A stretch of DNA of 25,029 nucleotides from Bacillota bacterium (GTDB lineage Bacteria > Bacillota > Clostridia > Christensenellales > UMGS416). The notes below the pieces were generated by a model. The model ran no database searches and was not told where the DNA came from. It saw nothing but the letters and a program-made list of their open reading frames with translations. Numbering within the stretch: position 1 is the stretch's first letter; each line of letters begins with the position of its first letter. The position numbers and the translations under genes were made by a program. Positions 15,358-22,742 of the stretch are shown here, piece after piece. The stretch is from the NCBI GenBank assembly GCA_023422005.1, contig JAEZSC010000149.1, positions 1 through 25,029 of the forward strand, given 5' to 3'.

Positions 15358-16346
15358 CGCGCGGTATACCTCCCAATGCATTCATGGATGTGGGGCCAGG
15401 GGCTGGGCTTCTCCAGCCACACCAACCGATAGGGTGTGCCGCCCGCGGGCTGAGCGGTTTCCGAACGGCCGGTAAGCGCATAACCCTGGCGCCCATAGAG
15501 CGCCAGGTTGCCGTGGCTGCGCTCGCCGGTGAAGAGCGCATAGTTCCCGCACGAGCTGAGAGCTTCCTCTATGGCGGCCATAAGCCTGCGGGCCACGCCG
15601 CCACGCTGGGCCTGGGGCAGCACGAACAGGCGGCCGATATGGGCCGTGCTCCCCACCAGTTTCCCCCGCACGCCGCCTATGATACGCCCATCCGCCACGG
15701 CCTTCAGGGCGATGGCGCCGCCCTCCAGGGCCGCCAGCACATCCTGCACGGTCTCTGTCAGCGGCGGAATGCTCCAGTCACCATAGAGCTGGCCCTGCTC
15801 GCGGAAGGCCAGCCGCTGGCTGCGCAGCAGCTCCTCCGCATCGGCCGGCCCGATGGGCAGAACCTGCACCGGCGACGCTTGGGGGCGCAGCTGCATCTCA
15901 TAATAAGGTACGGCAATCTGCCGGGTGTTGTGAAAGTCCAGCGTGTCGGCGTTGACGCAGCCAAAGCCGAAGCGCTCGTAGAACCCCCTGGCCCAAGGCA
16001 CTGCCCACGCCGTGATCACCGGCCAGCCCTGGGCCCGGCAATGCTCCAGCGCCCGCTCCATGAGCGCGCGGCCGATGCCCATGCCCTGGTGCTCCGGTGA
16101 CACGAATATGCGGCCGATCTCACCACCGGCCAAGGTCACCGTGCCGATGATCCGGCCACCTTCACGGGCCGTCAGCACACCGCCCGCCGCTACGTCGGCC
16201 ATCACGGTCTCATCGCTGTGGTACTCACGGAACATCTCCATGGCAGCAGCGCTATAGGCCGCGCCATAGCTGAGCTCCATGGCCAGCCGCACGAAACCCA
16301 GCAGTTCCTCCAGTCTTTCCGTTGCCGTATAAAACTGTATATGCAT
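15354..16346 (-). CDS. Tandem GNAT acetyltransferase (two GNAT domains)
   Basis: The protein has 330 residues and two Gcn5-related N-acetyltransferase units. The first (about 1-155) has the acetyl-CoA motif IGRIFVSPEHQGMGIGRAL followed by 'ARGFYERFGF'. The second (about 160-320) has IGRLFVLPQAQRGGVARRL followed by 'NLALYGRQGYALTGR'. In the second copy the loop (QRGGVA) still fits Q/RxxGxG/A. Substrates are unknown. There is no ribosome binding site. Instead TGATATAAT ends six bases before the ATG, predicting a leaderless transcript. The TG of this -10 element is part of the truA stop codon. The end overlaps the acyltransferase start by four bases (ATGA). Confidence 0.88.
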   Translation of the reverse strand: MHIQFYTATERLEELLGFVRLAMELSYGAAYSAAAMEMFREYHSDETVMADVAAGGVLTAREGGRIIGTVTLAGGEIGRIFVSPEHQGMGIGRALMERALEHCRAQGWPVITAWAVPWARGFYERFGFGCVNADTLDFHNTRQIAVPYYEMQLRPQASPVQVLPIGPADAEELLRSQRLAFREQGQLYGDWSIPPLTETVQDVLAALEGGAIALKAVADGRIIGGVRGKLVGSTAHIGRLFVLPQAQRGGVARRLMAAIEEALSSCGNYALFTGERSHGNLALYGRQGYALTGRSETAQPAGGTPYRLVWLEKPSPWPHIHECIGRYTAR

Positions 16347-16352
16347 GACTGT

Positions 16353-16361
16353 ATTATATCA
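16353..16361 (-). promoter_or_regulatory. Extended -10 promoter (TGATATAAT) overlapping the truA stop codon
   Basis: On the minus strand TG-A-TATAAT is followed by six bases and the ATG of the tandem GNAT. The first three bases, TGA, are the truA stop codon. The nonamer and the six-base spacing are identical to those in front of the PBP gene (149-157). Confidence 0.6.
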
Positions 16362-17150
16362 TGTCCCCGGGCAGGGGGAAGGCTTGTTTCCTATGGCGAT
16401 ATCTCCCGTGTCACCATCGTAAAACACCTCCATCAGGCACAGCCCCCATGCCGGCGCCCGGGGCCCCGCCTGGGCGCGGCTGCCGCCGGCCAGTATGCAG
16501 GAGAACGCCTCGGGCTGCAGCTGCCCGCGGCCCACCAGAACCAGCGTGCCCACGAAGATGCGTACCATGTTGTAGAGAAAACCGTCGGCGGCCACGTCGA
16601 AGCTGATGAAGTCGCCGTCCCGGGTCACACGGGCCATCGTAACGGTCTTGTTCGGGTCCCGCTTGGGGCCGCCGGTGCTCTGGAACGCCGTGAAATCGTG
16701 GCTGCCCAGCAGCGCCTGCGCGGCGCGATCCATGGCCCCGTCGTCCAAGCGCTGAGGGATGTACCAACTGGTGCGCCGGTGCAGCGCGGTGCCGCTGCGG
16801 CGGTTGCAGATCGTGTAACGGTAATGCTTGCCCACGGCGGAGAACTGGGCGTGAAAGCGGTCCGGCACCTCGCAGGATTCCCGCACGCGGATGTCGTCGG
16901 GCAGATGGGAGTTGATGGCCACGGCCCAACGCTGCGGCGGCACAGGCGCCTGGGTGCGGAAGTTGGCCACCTGGCCCAGCGCGTGCACGCCGCTGTCGGT
17001 ACGCCCGGCGCCATACAGCGTCACGCGCTCGCCGGACACATCCTGTATGGCCCGCTGAAGCGCGTCCTGCACCGTGGGCGCGTTGATCTGGCTCTGCCAG
17101 CCGCCGTAGGCGGTGCCCTCGTATTCTATGATGAGCTTGATGTTGGTCAT
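16359..17150 (-). CDS. truA: tRNA pseudouridine synthase A
   Basis: It converts uridines 38-40 in the anticodon stem-loop of many tRNAs to pseudouridine. The protein has 263 residues. The catalytic Asp is D52 in GAGRTDSGVHALGQV, and the N-terminal 'KLIIEYEGTAYGGWQ' block is diagnostic. The ATG at 17150 is chosen because GAGGGG lies directly upstream and the family N-terminus begins here; an open frame reaching 17252 runs into a strong hairpin. In many Bacillota truA follows ecfT directly; here four genes and a structured 381 bp region intervene. Confidence 0.96.
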   Translation of the reverse strand: MTNIKLIIEYEGTAYGGWQSQINAPTVQDALQRAIQDVSGERVTLYGAGRTDSGVHALGQVANFRTQAPVPPQRWAVAINSHLPDDIRVRESCEVPDRFHAQFSAVGKHYRYTICNRRSGTALHRRTSWYIPQRLDDGAMDRAAQALLGSHDFTAFQSTGGPKRDPNKTVTMARVTRDGDFISFDVAADGFLYNMVRIFVGTLVLVGRGQLQPEAFSCILAGGSRAQAGPRAPAWGLCLMEVFYDGDTGDIAIGNKPSPCPGT

Positions 17151-17166
17151 TTCCCCTCGGCTGTCC

Positions 17167-17197
17167 GAAAAGGCTGCGCCTTTTGGCCAGCCTTTTC
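17167..17197 (-). terminator. Terminator-like hairpin just upstream of truA
   Basis: GAAAAGGCTG (17167-17176) pairs with CAGCCTTTTC (17188-17197), and GCC/GGC extend the stem inside around TTTT after one bulged base. On both strands the GC part is followed by TTTT, so it could act in either direction. On the minus strand it lies 16 bases before the truA start and would serve as an attenuator or as the end of the structured RNA. Confidence 0.5.
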
Positions 17198-17202
17198 GCG
17201 TC

Positions 17203-17412
17203 CGATGCTGTGGCATCGTACGCGATTCAGACGACTTGTCCTTGCCTTTCATTTATCGCCCGCCGCTGCATCGGCCTGTGGGCCGACCGCCAATCCGCAA
17301 GCGAATTGCCTTGCGGACATGTCGCCGGGTGTTACCCCCAGCTTTACGCAGTGTCGGCTTTAGACGACACAGGAGTAAAGCTGAGCAGTGCTTGCACTGC
17401 GAAGGGGCGATA
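17203..17412. ncRNA. Candidate multibranch structured RNA upstream of truA (strand undetermined)
   Basis: A closing stem TATCGCCC (17254-17261) / GGGCGATA (17405-17412) encloses five further stems: CGGCC/GGCCG (17272-17285), CCGCAAG/CTTGCGG (17295-17316), GGGT/ACCC (17327-17337), AGCTTTAC/GTAAAGCT (17340-17382) containing GTGTCG/CGACAC (17351-17370), and GCAGTG/CACTGC (17385-17400) with a four-base loop. A further CGATGC/GCATCG hairpin (17203-17218) lies outside. No coding frame explains this. On the minus strand it is followed by a terminator-like hairpin and the truA start, like an aptamer with expression platform. On the plus strand the last stem has a stable CUUG loop. A known large RNA family such as raiA is possible, but I cannot confirm it. 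Confidence 0.5.
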
Positions 17413-17508
17413 TCTTGACGACTAGTTCTCATATTTCGTTTCTTAGAACGTTATTCCACCTGTTGGCGGGTTCCTTTGCCTACCATGTAACTGTACTATG
17501 TTTCCCTC

Positions 17509-17525
17509 CGGCGGATGAACCGCCG
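17509..17525 (-). repeat. TTCAT-loop hairpin, copy 1, after the HisRS-like gene
   Basis: On the minus strand CGGCGG-TTCAT-CCGCCG lies seven bases after the stop at 17532. Flanks (GACGG before, GAGGGAA after) resemble a second hairpin at 24321-24337 on the plus strand. It may end the ECF operon transcript; no T-run follows. Confidence 0.45.
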
Positions 17526-17531
17526 TCGGAA

Positions 17532-18494
17532 TCATCCATCTCTTCTCATGCCAGAGTTTTCAGACCGTCTATCAAAGCAGTGAATCAGCCGCTCGGTGCC
17601 GATGGCGCTGATCATGAGCCGCTCCCGGCGGTCACCCAGCAACCGCTGCGTCCAATCGGTGGGGCCGCCGTCGGCCAGGAAAATCCTGTTCCCATCCCCA
17701 TCGAGGGCGTATATGTGGAAACCCACGCCGCGGTAATAGGTCTGATCAAAGCGCTGCAGATGGGTGATCTGCATGCCCAAACCGGCGGCCTGCTCGCCCA
17801 GCTCGCGGGCCAGGCGCTCAGCCGCGGCGTCATACTGCACGATCTCCAGCTCCAGCGGGCCGAAGCGATACCCCTGGCGCGAAAGCGCCGCCGCCAGCGC
17901 CGCGTAGAAGCCGGCGTGTTCCGCGAAGGCCTCTCGTTCGAAGGCCGCGCCCCGCCCCGCCGAGCACAGCGCGAAGATCTGAAAGTGGGGAAAGGAGTTG
18001 GGATCGTTGGTGGGCTGGGCGCGCACCAGACGCTGGCTGGCGCACAGGCGCACGGGCTCGGCTGGCTGCCCCTGCTGCAGCAGCACACGCCGGCGCAGCG
18101 CGCATTCCAGCGCCATCAGGTTGGTCGGGTCGCTGGCCACATCGGTGTTGCGCACGGTGGATACGACATTGTTCTGATCCACCGGCCCCAGCACCGAGGC
18201 GCAGCCCAGCGGCGAAAGCGGCGAAGGCTCTATGGCCTCGAAGCGCCCCTGCAGCAGCTCAAAGGCCGCCAGCTCCACCCGGCGCAGCGCCAGCGGCGGC
18301 ACGCCGGCGGGGCGCACAAAGCGGTGTTCCCGGTACTGGCGCAGCACGTCGGCAGGGGTGAGCGCCCCGACGCGCCGGCGGTACACCTCCAGCAGCAGGC
18401 TTTGCAGGTCCGTGGGTTGCAAGCCCCGGGTCAGCGCGTCCAACGCGCCGGCTTCCAGCTGCCGGCCGATGCGCTCCAGCAATCCTTCCTTCAT
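17532..18494 (-). CDS. Histidyl-tRNA-synthetase-like (class II aaRS-fold) paralogue
   Basis: The protein has 320 residues. Its C-terminal part resembles the HisRS/HisZ catalytic core: 'RFDQTYYRGVGFHIY' (YY at 253-254) parallels the HisA motif region, and 'ADGGPTDWTQRLLGD' with 'AIGTERL' (275-303) parallels class II motif 3 (GGRYD...LGG...AIGxER). A middle block, SPLGCASVLGPVDQNNVVSTVRNTDVASDPTN (about 94-125), is distinctive and unlike HisRS. There is no anticodon-binding domain, so it is not a full synthetase. HisZ, the regulatory subunit of ATP phosphoribosyltransferase, is a formal alternative, but no his genes are nearby. The ATG shares one base with the upstream stop (TGATG), with GGAGGGG upstream. 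It is the last gene of the ECF operon. The family call is moderately sure; the function is unknown. Confidence 0.65.
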   Translation of the reverse strand: MKEGLLERIGRQLEAGALDALTRGLQPTDLQSLLLEVYRRRVGALTPADVLRQYREHRFVRPAGVPPLALRRVELAAFELLQGRFEAIEPSPLSPLGCASVLGPVDQNNVVSTVRNTDVASDPTNLMALECALRRRVLLQQGQPAEPVRLCASQRLVRAQPTNDPNSFPHFQIFALCSAGRGAAFEREAFAEHAGFYAALAAALSRQGYRFGPLELEIVQYDAAAERLARELGEQAAGLGMQITHLQRFDQTYYRGVGFHIYALDGDGNRIFLADGGPTDWTQRLLGDRRERLMISAIGTERLIHCFDRRSENSGMRRDG

Positions 18495-19108
18495 CACTGC
18501 TGCCCCTCCCCCTGCGCGCTCCACAGCGCCGCCGCCTCACGGAAATACGCGCCGCATTTGCCCACCTCACCCAGCACGCGCTCGCGGCCCTCAGCGCTCA
18601 GGTGCCAATTGCCCCGGCCGGTGTTCTGGGTCTCCGTGGGCACCACGCAGAACGCGGCCTCGGGGAAGAACCAGCCGTAGGTCATCAGCGCCCGGCGGGC
18701 GTGGTAGGCCTTGCAGCACAGGATGGCCGTGCGGATGTTGAGTCCCAGCGCGTCGGTGACCTCCCGGGAAAACCGCGCGTTGTCCACCGTGTGGGTGGAG
18801 CGGTCCTCCCGCAGTATGGCCGCCTCTGGCACGCCATGGCGCAACAATACGTCACGCTGGTAGGCCCATTCGCTGTCATAGGGGCCGGGGTATTCCTCGC
18901 GGCCCTCCTGAGGGCCGTCAAAGTGATCCTTCTTGTAGCTGTGTGCACCGCTGGGCAGCACCAGCGGCGCGTAGCCTTCCCGGTAGAGCCGCGCAGCGCA
19001 TTCGCACATCTGCGGACGACCGCTGCCGGGCACCAGTATGATGTCCGCCGGCTGCGGCTGGTCCTCTATGAAGATGAAGTCGGTGATATCCTGCAGGATG
19101 CGGTTCAT
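18494..19108 (-). CDS. YdcF-like (DUF218) protein
   Basis: This is a soluble DUF218/YdcF-family protein of 204 residues. The family features seen are 'ADIILVPGSGRPQMCECAARLY' (residues 21-42), an Arg-rich substrate-like pocket region 'ILREDRSTHTVDNARFSREV', and 'AILCCKAYHARRALMTY'. E. coli YdcF binds S-adenosylmethionine in vitro; other members (SanA, ElyC) affect the envelope, but this one has no membrane helix. The start at 19108 has AGGAGG upstream and overlaps the preceding GNAT stop by four bases (ATGA). The reading frame is open to 19378, but that part lies inside the GNAT gene. Confidence 0.85.
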   Translation of the reverse strand: MNRILQDITDFIFIEDQPQPADIILVPGSGRPQMCECAARLYREGYAPLVLPSGAHSYKKDHFDGPQEGREEYPGPYDSEWAYQRDVLLRHGVPEAAILREDRSTHTVDNARFSREVTDALGLNIRTAILCCKAYHARRALMTYGWFFPEAAFCVVPTETQNTGRGNWHLSAEGRERVLGEVGKCGAYFREAAALWSAQGEGQQ

Positions 19109-19611
19109 ATGCTCCTCCTGTAGCGGACCTCCGCGAGGTCGCGGCCGATGTGCAGCGTCCTGGCCGCGCCATCCGCCGCGAAGCCCTGCTTCTCGTAGAA
19201 GCGGCGCGCTCGGCTGTTCTGCTCGAGCACCCACAGCACGGCCTGGCTGAAGCCCATCTCCCGCAGCGCCTGCAGCGCGTGGGCCATGGCCGCGGAACCC
19301 AAACCCTGCCGCCAATATTCCGGCAGAAAGTAGATCGCGCCGATCTCGCCGCAGTCCCGGGCATCGTCGTCCATGCATGGATGGGCGTTGATCAAGCCCG
19401 CCTCCACACCGTCGGACAGCACCAGCCAGTACATCGCCTCCGGAAACGCCTGATATGCCTGGCGGAACCGCTGCGCGCGGGCGTCCGGCGTGATATTGTC
19501 CAGCACATCATCGGGCACGATGCCCCGATAGGCGGCCTGCCAGCCCAGCGCGCCGATGCGCCCCATGGCGTCGGCATCGTCCAGCGTGGCTCTTTTTAGC
19601 TGTATCTGCAT
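19105..19611 (-). CDS. GNAT-family N-acetyltransferase
   Basis: A single-domain acetyltransferase of 168 residues. The acetyl-CoA motif is 'IGAIYFLPEYWRQGLGSAAMAHAL', followed by 'VLEQNSRARRFYEKQGF', typical of RimI/PhnO-like members. The substrate is unknown. The start follows the stop of the upstream GNAT by one base, and AGGTAGGA upstream serves as ribosome binding site. It overlaps the next gene by four bases, so it is part of a coupled operon. Confidence 0.9.
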   Translation of the reverse strand: MQIQLKRATLDDADAMGRIGALGWQAAYRGIVPDDVLDNITPDARAQRFRQAYQAFPEAMYWLVLSDGVEAGLINAHPCMDDDARDCGEIGAIYFLPEYWRQGLGSAAMAHALQALREMGFSQAVLWVLEQNSRARRFYEKQGFAADGAARTLHIGRDLAEVRYRRSI

Positions 19612-19612
19612 C

Positions 19613-20173
19613 CTATCCTACCTGCCATGCGTCTTTTGTGACCGCATACAGCTTGCAGTCATGGTACTTGCGGTCTTTTCCCAGAATGTACTGCTTGAGC
19701 AGACCTTCATACCGCAGCCCCGACTTTTCCATGACGCGGCCGGACGCTGGGTTTTCTATAAAGTGCTCCGCTTCCACGCGGTTGGCCTGTAGAACATCGA
19801 AGGAAAACGTGATGGCGGCCTTCACGGCCTCCGTGGCATACCCCATGTTCCAGTGATGGCTGCCCAGCCAATAACCAAGATTGATCCGATCCTGGCTGAA
19901 GACGGGTTTCAGATTGAGCAACCCAATCAATTGATCGCTTTCCTTGAGCGCGATGCCAAAGCGGAAGCAGCCGCCGCGCTCATAGCCGGCTAGGATGGCC
20001 GCAATGAATGCCGTCGTCTCTTCCAGCGAGCGATGCGGCTGCCACGCCAGAAATTCCGACACAGGCTCATCGCTGGCAACCCGAAACAGTGCCTGGGCGT
20101 CGTCGCCGGCAACAGCGCGCAGACGCAATCGCGGTGTCTCTATGGTTAGGAGAGGTTGGAGCTTCTCCAGCAC
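19613..20173 (-). CDS. GNAT-family acetyltransferase, RimJ/RimL type
   Basis: RimJ/RimL-like proteins acetylate protein N-termini (ribosomal proteins in E. coli) or small molecules. Diagnostic blocks are 'ETPRLRLRAVAGDDAQALF', 'LGYWLGSHHWNMGYATEAVKA' and 'ENPASGRVMEKSGLRYEG'. A GTG start at 20173 (186 aa) is chosen because GGGGGGTGA lies just upstream; a TTG at 20188 would add five residues. It starts 28 bases after ecfT and ends one base before the next GNAT. Confidence 0.88.
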   Translation of the reverse strand: MLEKLQPLLTIETPRLRLRAVAGDDAQALFRVASDEPVSEFLAWQPHRSLEETTAFIAAILAGYERGGCFRFGIALKESDQLIGLLNLKPVFSQDRINLGYWLGSHHWNMGYATEAVKAAITFSFDVLQANRVEAEHFIENPASGRVMEKSGLRYEGLLKQYILGKDRKYHDCKLYAVTKDAWQVG

Positions 20174-20201
20174 ATCGTCACCCCCCAATGCCCGGCTATG
20201 C

Positions 20202-21020
20202 CTAAAAGAACAGCCCTCTGGAAAACACCATGTCCACGACCACGGCGCCCACCAGCGCCAGCGTGGCCAGCCCTGCCCACAGGTCCGTGATCGTATAGCG
20301 CAGCACCTTCATGCGGGTGCGCCCATGACCGCCCTTGTAGCAGCGGGCCTCCATGGCCATGGCCAGCTCGTCGGCCCGGCGGAAGGCGGACACGAACAGC
20401 GGCACCAGCAGCGGCACCATGTTGCGGGCCCGGCGCAGAATGTTGCCGGTCTCAAAATCTGCACCGCGGCTGGCCTGGGCCTTCATGATCTTGTCGGTCT
20501 CCTCCAGCAGCGTGGGGATGAAGCGCAGCGCGATCGTCATCATCATGGCCAACTCGTGCACGGGCAGCTTGAGCTTCTTCAGCGGCCCCAGCAGCTGCTC
20601 GATACCGTCGGTGAGCGCCAGCGGCGAAGTCGTCAGCAGCATCACCTGCGTACCCAGTATCAGGAAGATCAGCCTCAACGCCATGAAAAGCGCCAGCTGT
20701 ATGCCGGTGTCGGATATCGTCAGGAACCGCCATTGCCAGTAGACATGGGTGCCCTTGGTCAACAGCAGGTTGATGGTCATCGTGAACAGTATGATGAACA
20801 TCAGAGGCTTTAGGCCCTTGATCAGATAGCGGATACGGATGCCGCTTAAGAGCGCCGCCGCCGCGACGAACAGGAATGCCGCCAGGTAACCGGCCAGGCT
20901 CTTGATCAGGAAGATCAGCACGATGTATACGCCGGAGATCAGGATCTTGGCCCGAGGGTCCATGCGGTGCAACGGCGAATTGCCGGGGAAATACTGCCCC
21001 AGCGTGATGTTACCGAACAT
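20202..21020 (-). CDS. ecfT: Energy-coupling factor transporter transmembrane protein EcfT
   Basis: This is the scaffold of a group II ECF transporter, which couples two ATPases to exchangeable vitamin-binding S components encoded elsewhere. The 272 residues include about five hydrophobic segments. The two coupling-helix motifs are present: 'AQASRGADF' (181-189) and 'MEARCYKGG' (223-231), which dock into the ATPases. The gene overlaps ecfA2 by 11 bases. No S-component gene is in the window, as usual for the general-purpose module. Confidence 0.95.
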   Translation of the reverse strand: MFGNITLGQYFPGNSPLHRMDPRAKILISGVYIVLIFLIKSLAGYLAAFLFVAAAALLSGIRIRYLIKGLKPLMFIILFTMTINLLLTKGTHVYWQWRFLTISDTGIQLALFMALRLIFLILGTQVMLLTTSPLALTDGIEQLLGPLKKLKLPVHELAMMMTIALRFIPTLLEETDKIMKAQASRGADFETGNILRRARNMVPLLVPLFVSAFRRADELAMAMEARCYKGGHGRTRMKVLRYTITDLWAGLATLALVGAVVVDMVFSRGLFF

Positions 21021-21879
21021 CGGCGTTGCCCCCCTTCCCCAGCCGCGTAAGCACGAAGTCCCGCAGCTCCTCCAGCGTCACGATGCCGCCGGGCACCTCC
21101 ATGCCCCGGCTGCGCAGCGCCTCGCCCAGCGCCGCCACGGCGGGCACATCCAGGCCCATGTCCCTAAGCTGCGCGCTGCGCTCGAACACCTGGCGAGGTG
21201 TGCCGTCGATGGCCACCTGGCCGTGGTTCATCACCAGCACGCGGCCAGCCACACGGGCCACCTCGTCCATGCTATGGCTGACCATGATCACCGTACAGCC
21301 GCGCTCCCGGTGGATGCGGCTAACCAGCGCAAGTACCTCTTCCCGTCCCAGCGGGTCCAACCCCGCCGTGGGCTCATCCAGTATCAGCACCTTGGGCTGC
21401 ATGGCCAGCACGCCGGCGATGGCCACGCGCCGGCGCTGCCCGCCGGAGAGCTCGAAGGGCGAACGGCCCAGGATGTCCTCTCCCGGCAGGCCCACCTGGG
21501 CGAGAGCCTCGCGCACCCGCAGGCCCACCTCGGCATCGCCCAGGCCCATGTTGCGAGGCCCGAAGGCCACATCCCTGGCCACGGTCTCCTCGAAGAGCTG
21601 ATGCTCGGGGTATTGGAACACCAGCCCCACCAGCCGGCGCAGCTTTTGCAGGTCGGCCTTGTTGCGGGTGTCGATGCCGTCCACGGTCACCGTGCCGCCG
21701 GTGGGCTTCAGCAGCCCGTTGATGTGTTGTATCAAAGTACTCTTGCCGGAGCCCGTATGGCCGATCAGGCCCACGAAGCTGCCGTCGTCAATCGTCAGGC
21801 TGATGCCCTCTATGGCAGTCGTCGTAAAGGGGCTGCCCGGCAGAAAGACGTGGGTCACGCCATCGAAAATAATCGCCAT
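21010..21879 (-). CDS. ecfA2: Energy-coupling factor transporter ATPase EcfA2
   Basis: One of the two ATPases of the shared ECF module. The protein has 289 residues: Walker A GHTGSGKST (40-48), Q-loop FQYPEHQLFEETV, signature LSGGQ (144-148), Walker B VLILDE (164-169). The 'EHQLFEETVARDVAFGP' block is typical of ECF/Cbi ATPases. The start is supported by GGAGG and overlaps the end of ecfA1 by 25 bases, which suggests coupled translation and equal amounts of both ATPases. Confidence 0.95.
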   Translation of the reverse strand: MAIIFDGVTHVFLPGSPFTTTAIEGISLTIDDGSFVGLIGHTGSGKSTLIQHINGLLKPTGGTVTVDGIDTRNKADLQKLRRLVGLVFQYPEHQLFEETVARDVAFGPRNMGLGDAEVGLRVREALAQVGLPGEDILGRSPFELSGGQRRRVAIAGVLAMQPKVLILDEPTAGLDPLGREEVLALVSRIHRERGCTVIMVSHSMDEVARVAGRVLVMNHGQVAIDGTPRQVFERSAQLRDMGLDVPAVAALGEALRSRGMEVPGGIVTLEELRDFVLTRLGKGGNADVR

Positions 21880-22721
21880 AACGCCTCCGCCATCTCCTCC
21901 ACCGTCAGGATGCCCTCATCCATGGCCACGCCGGCCTCGGCCAGCATGCCCCGCAGCTCCGCCATGGGCGGCACATCCAGGCCCATGGCCTTAAGCTTTG
22001 CCCGGTGGGCGAACACCTCTCGCGGGGCGCCCTGCAGCGCCACGCGCCCGTTGTCCATCACGACCACGCGGTCGGCCAGGGCCGCTTCCTCCATGAAATG
22101 GGTGATCAGAATCACCGTGATGCCCTCGGAGCGCAGCGCCTGTATCGTGCGCAGCACCTGCCGGCGGCCCTTGGGGTCCAGCATGGCCGTGGGCTCGTCC
22201 ATCACGACGATCTCCGGGTACAGCGCCAGCACGCCGGCGATGGCCACCCGCTGCTTCTGGCCGCCGCTGAGCATGTGCGGCGCCTTGAGCGCGTAGGCCG
22301 TCATATGCACGGTCTCCAGCGCGTCGTCCACGCGGCGGCGGATGTCCTCCCGGGGCACGCCCAGGTTCTCCGGGCCAAAGGCCACGTCGTCTTCCACGAC
22401 GTTGGCCACCAGCTGGTTGTCGGGGTTCTGAAACACCATGCCGCAGGTGCGGCGGATCTCCCACAGGTTGGCCTCGTCGGCGGTGTCCATGCCCTTCACC
22501 TGCACATCGCCGGTGGTGGGCAGCAGCAACGCATTAAAATGCCGGGCCAGCGTGCTCTTGCCGGAGCCGTTGTGGCCCAGAACGGCCACGAACTCGCCGC
22601 GCTGCGCGGCGAAATCCACGCCGTCCAGAGCCGGCGGCGGGGGGGCCTCGTTCTCACCCGGCGGGTAGGCAAAGCGCACCGCCCGGGCCTGTATCATGGT
22701 TTCCTGGATTTGATCGGTCAT
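21855..22721 (-). CDS. ecfA1: Energy-coupling factor transporter ATPase EcfA1
   Basis: The first ATPase of the ECF module, 288 residues. Walker A GHNGSGKST (49-57), Q-loop FQNPDNQLVANVVEDDVAFGPENLG (about 97-121), signature LSGGQ (151-155), Walker B IVVMDE (171-176). A Pro-rich insert (PPGENEAPPPP, about 20-30) lies in the N-terminal sheet. The ATG has TGGAG seven bases upstream. It heads a seven-gene run (ecfA1, ecfA2, ecfT, two GNATs, DUF218, HisRS-like) with overlaps or gaps of at most 28 bases. A palindrome covers its predicted -10. Confidence 0.95.
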   Translation of the reverse strand: MTDQIQETMIQARAVRFAYPPGENEAPPPPALDGVDFAAQRGEFVAVLGHNGSGKSTLARHFNALLLPTTGDVQVKGMDTADEANLWEIRRTCGMVFQNPDNQLVANVVEDDVAFGPENLGVPREDIRRRVDDALETVHMTAYALKAPHMLSGGQKQRVAIAGVLALYPEIVVMDEPTAMLDPKGRRQVLRTIQALRSEGITVILITHFMEEAALADRVVVMDNGRVALQGAPREVFAHRAKLKAMGLDVPPMAELRGMLAEAGVAMDEGILTVEEMAEALWRLFSMA

Positions 22722-22742
22722 CGGTACTCCATCGGGGTTGTT

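Larger units (their letters stand above)
17151..17531. other. 381 bp intergenic region upstream of truA
   Basis: From truA outward it holds the terminator-like hairpin (17167-17197), the candidate structured RNA (17203-17412), a weak GTTCT/AGAAC repeat (17425-17449) and a TTCAT-loop hairpin (17509-17525). I see no protein-coding gene and no clear promoter on either strand. Confidence 0.7.

Noticed and set aside
16359..17252. Longer start for truA at 17252
   Set aside because: The extra 34 residues are basic and unlike the family, and would be encoded by a terminator-like hairpin; the ATG at 17150 has GAGGGG directly upstream.
17203..17412. tmRNA or RNase P RNA in the truA upstream region
   Set aside because: I do not see the tRNA-like ends of tmRNA or the conserved core words of RNase P RNA; the identity is left open.
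17388..18680. 430-codon open frame on the plus strand
   Set aside because: Antisense to the HisRS-like and DUF218 genes; rich in Gln/His/Arg as typical of shadow frames.
20902..22296. 464-codon open frame on the plus strand
   Set aside because: Antisense to ecfT and both ECF ATPases.
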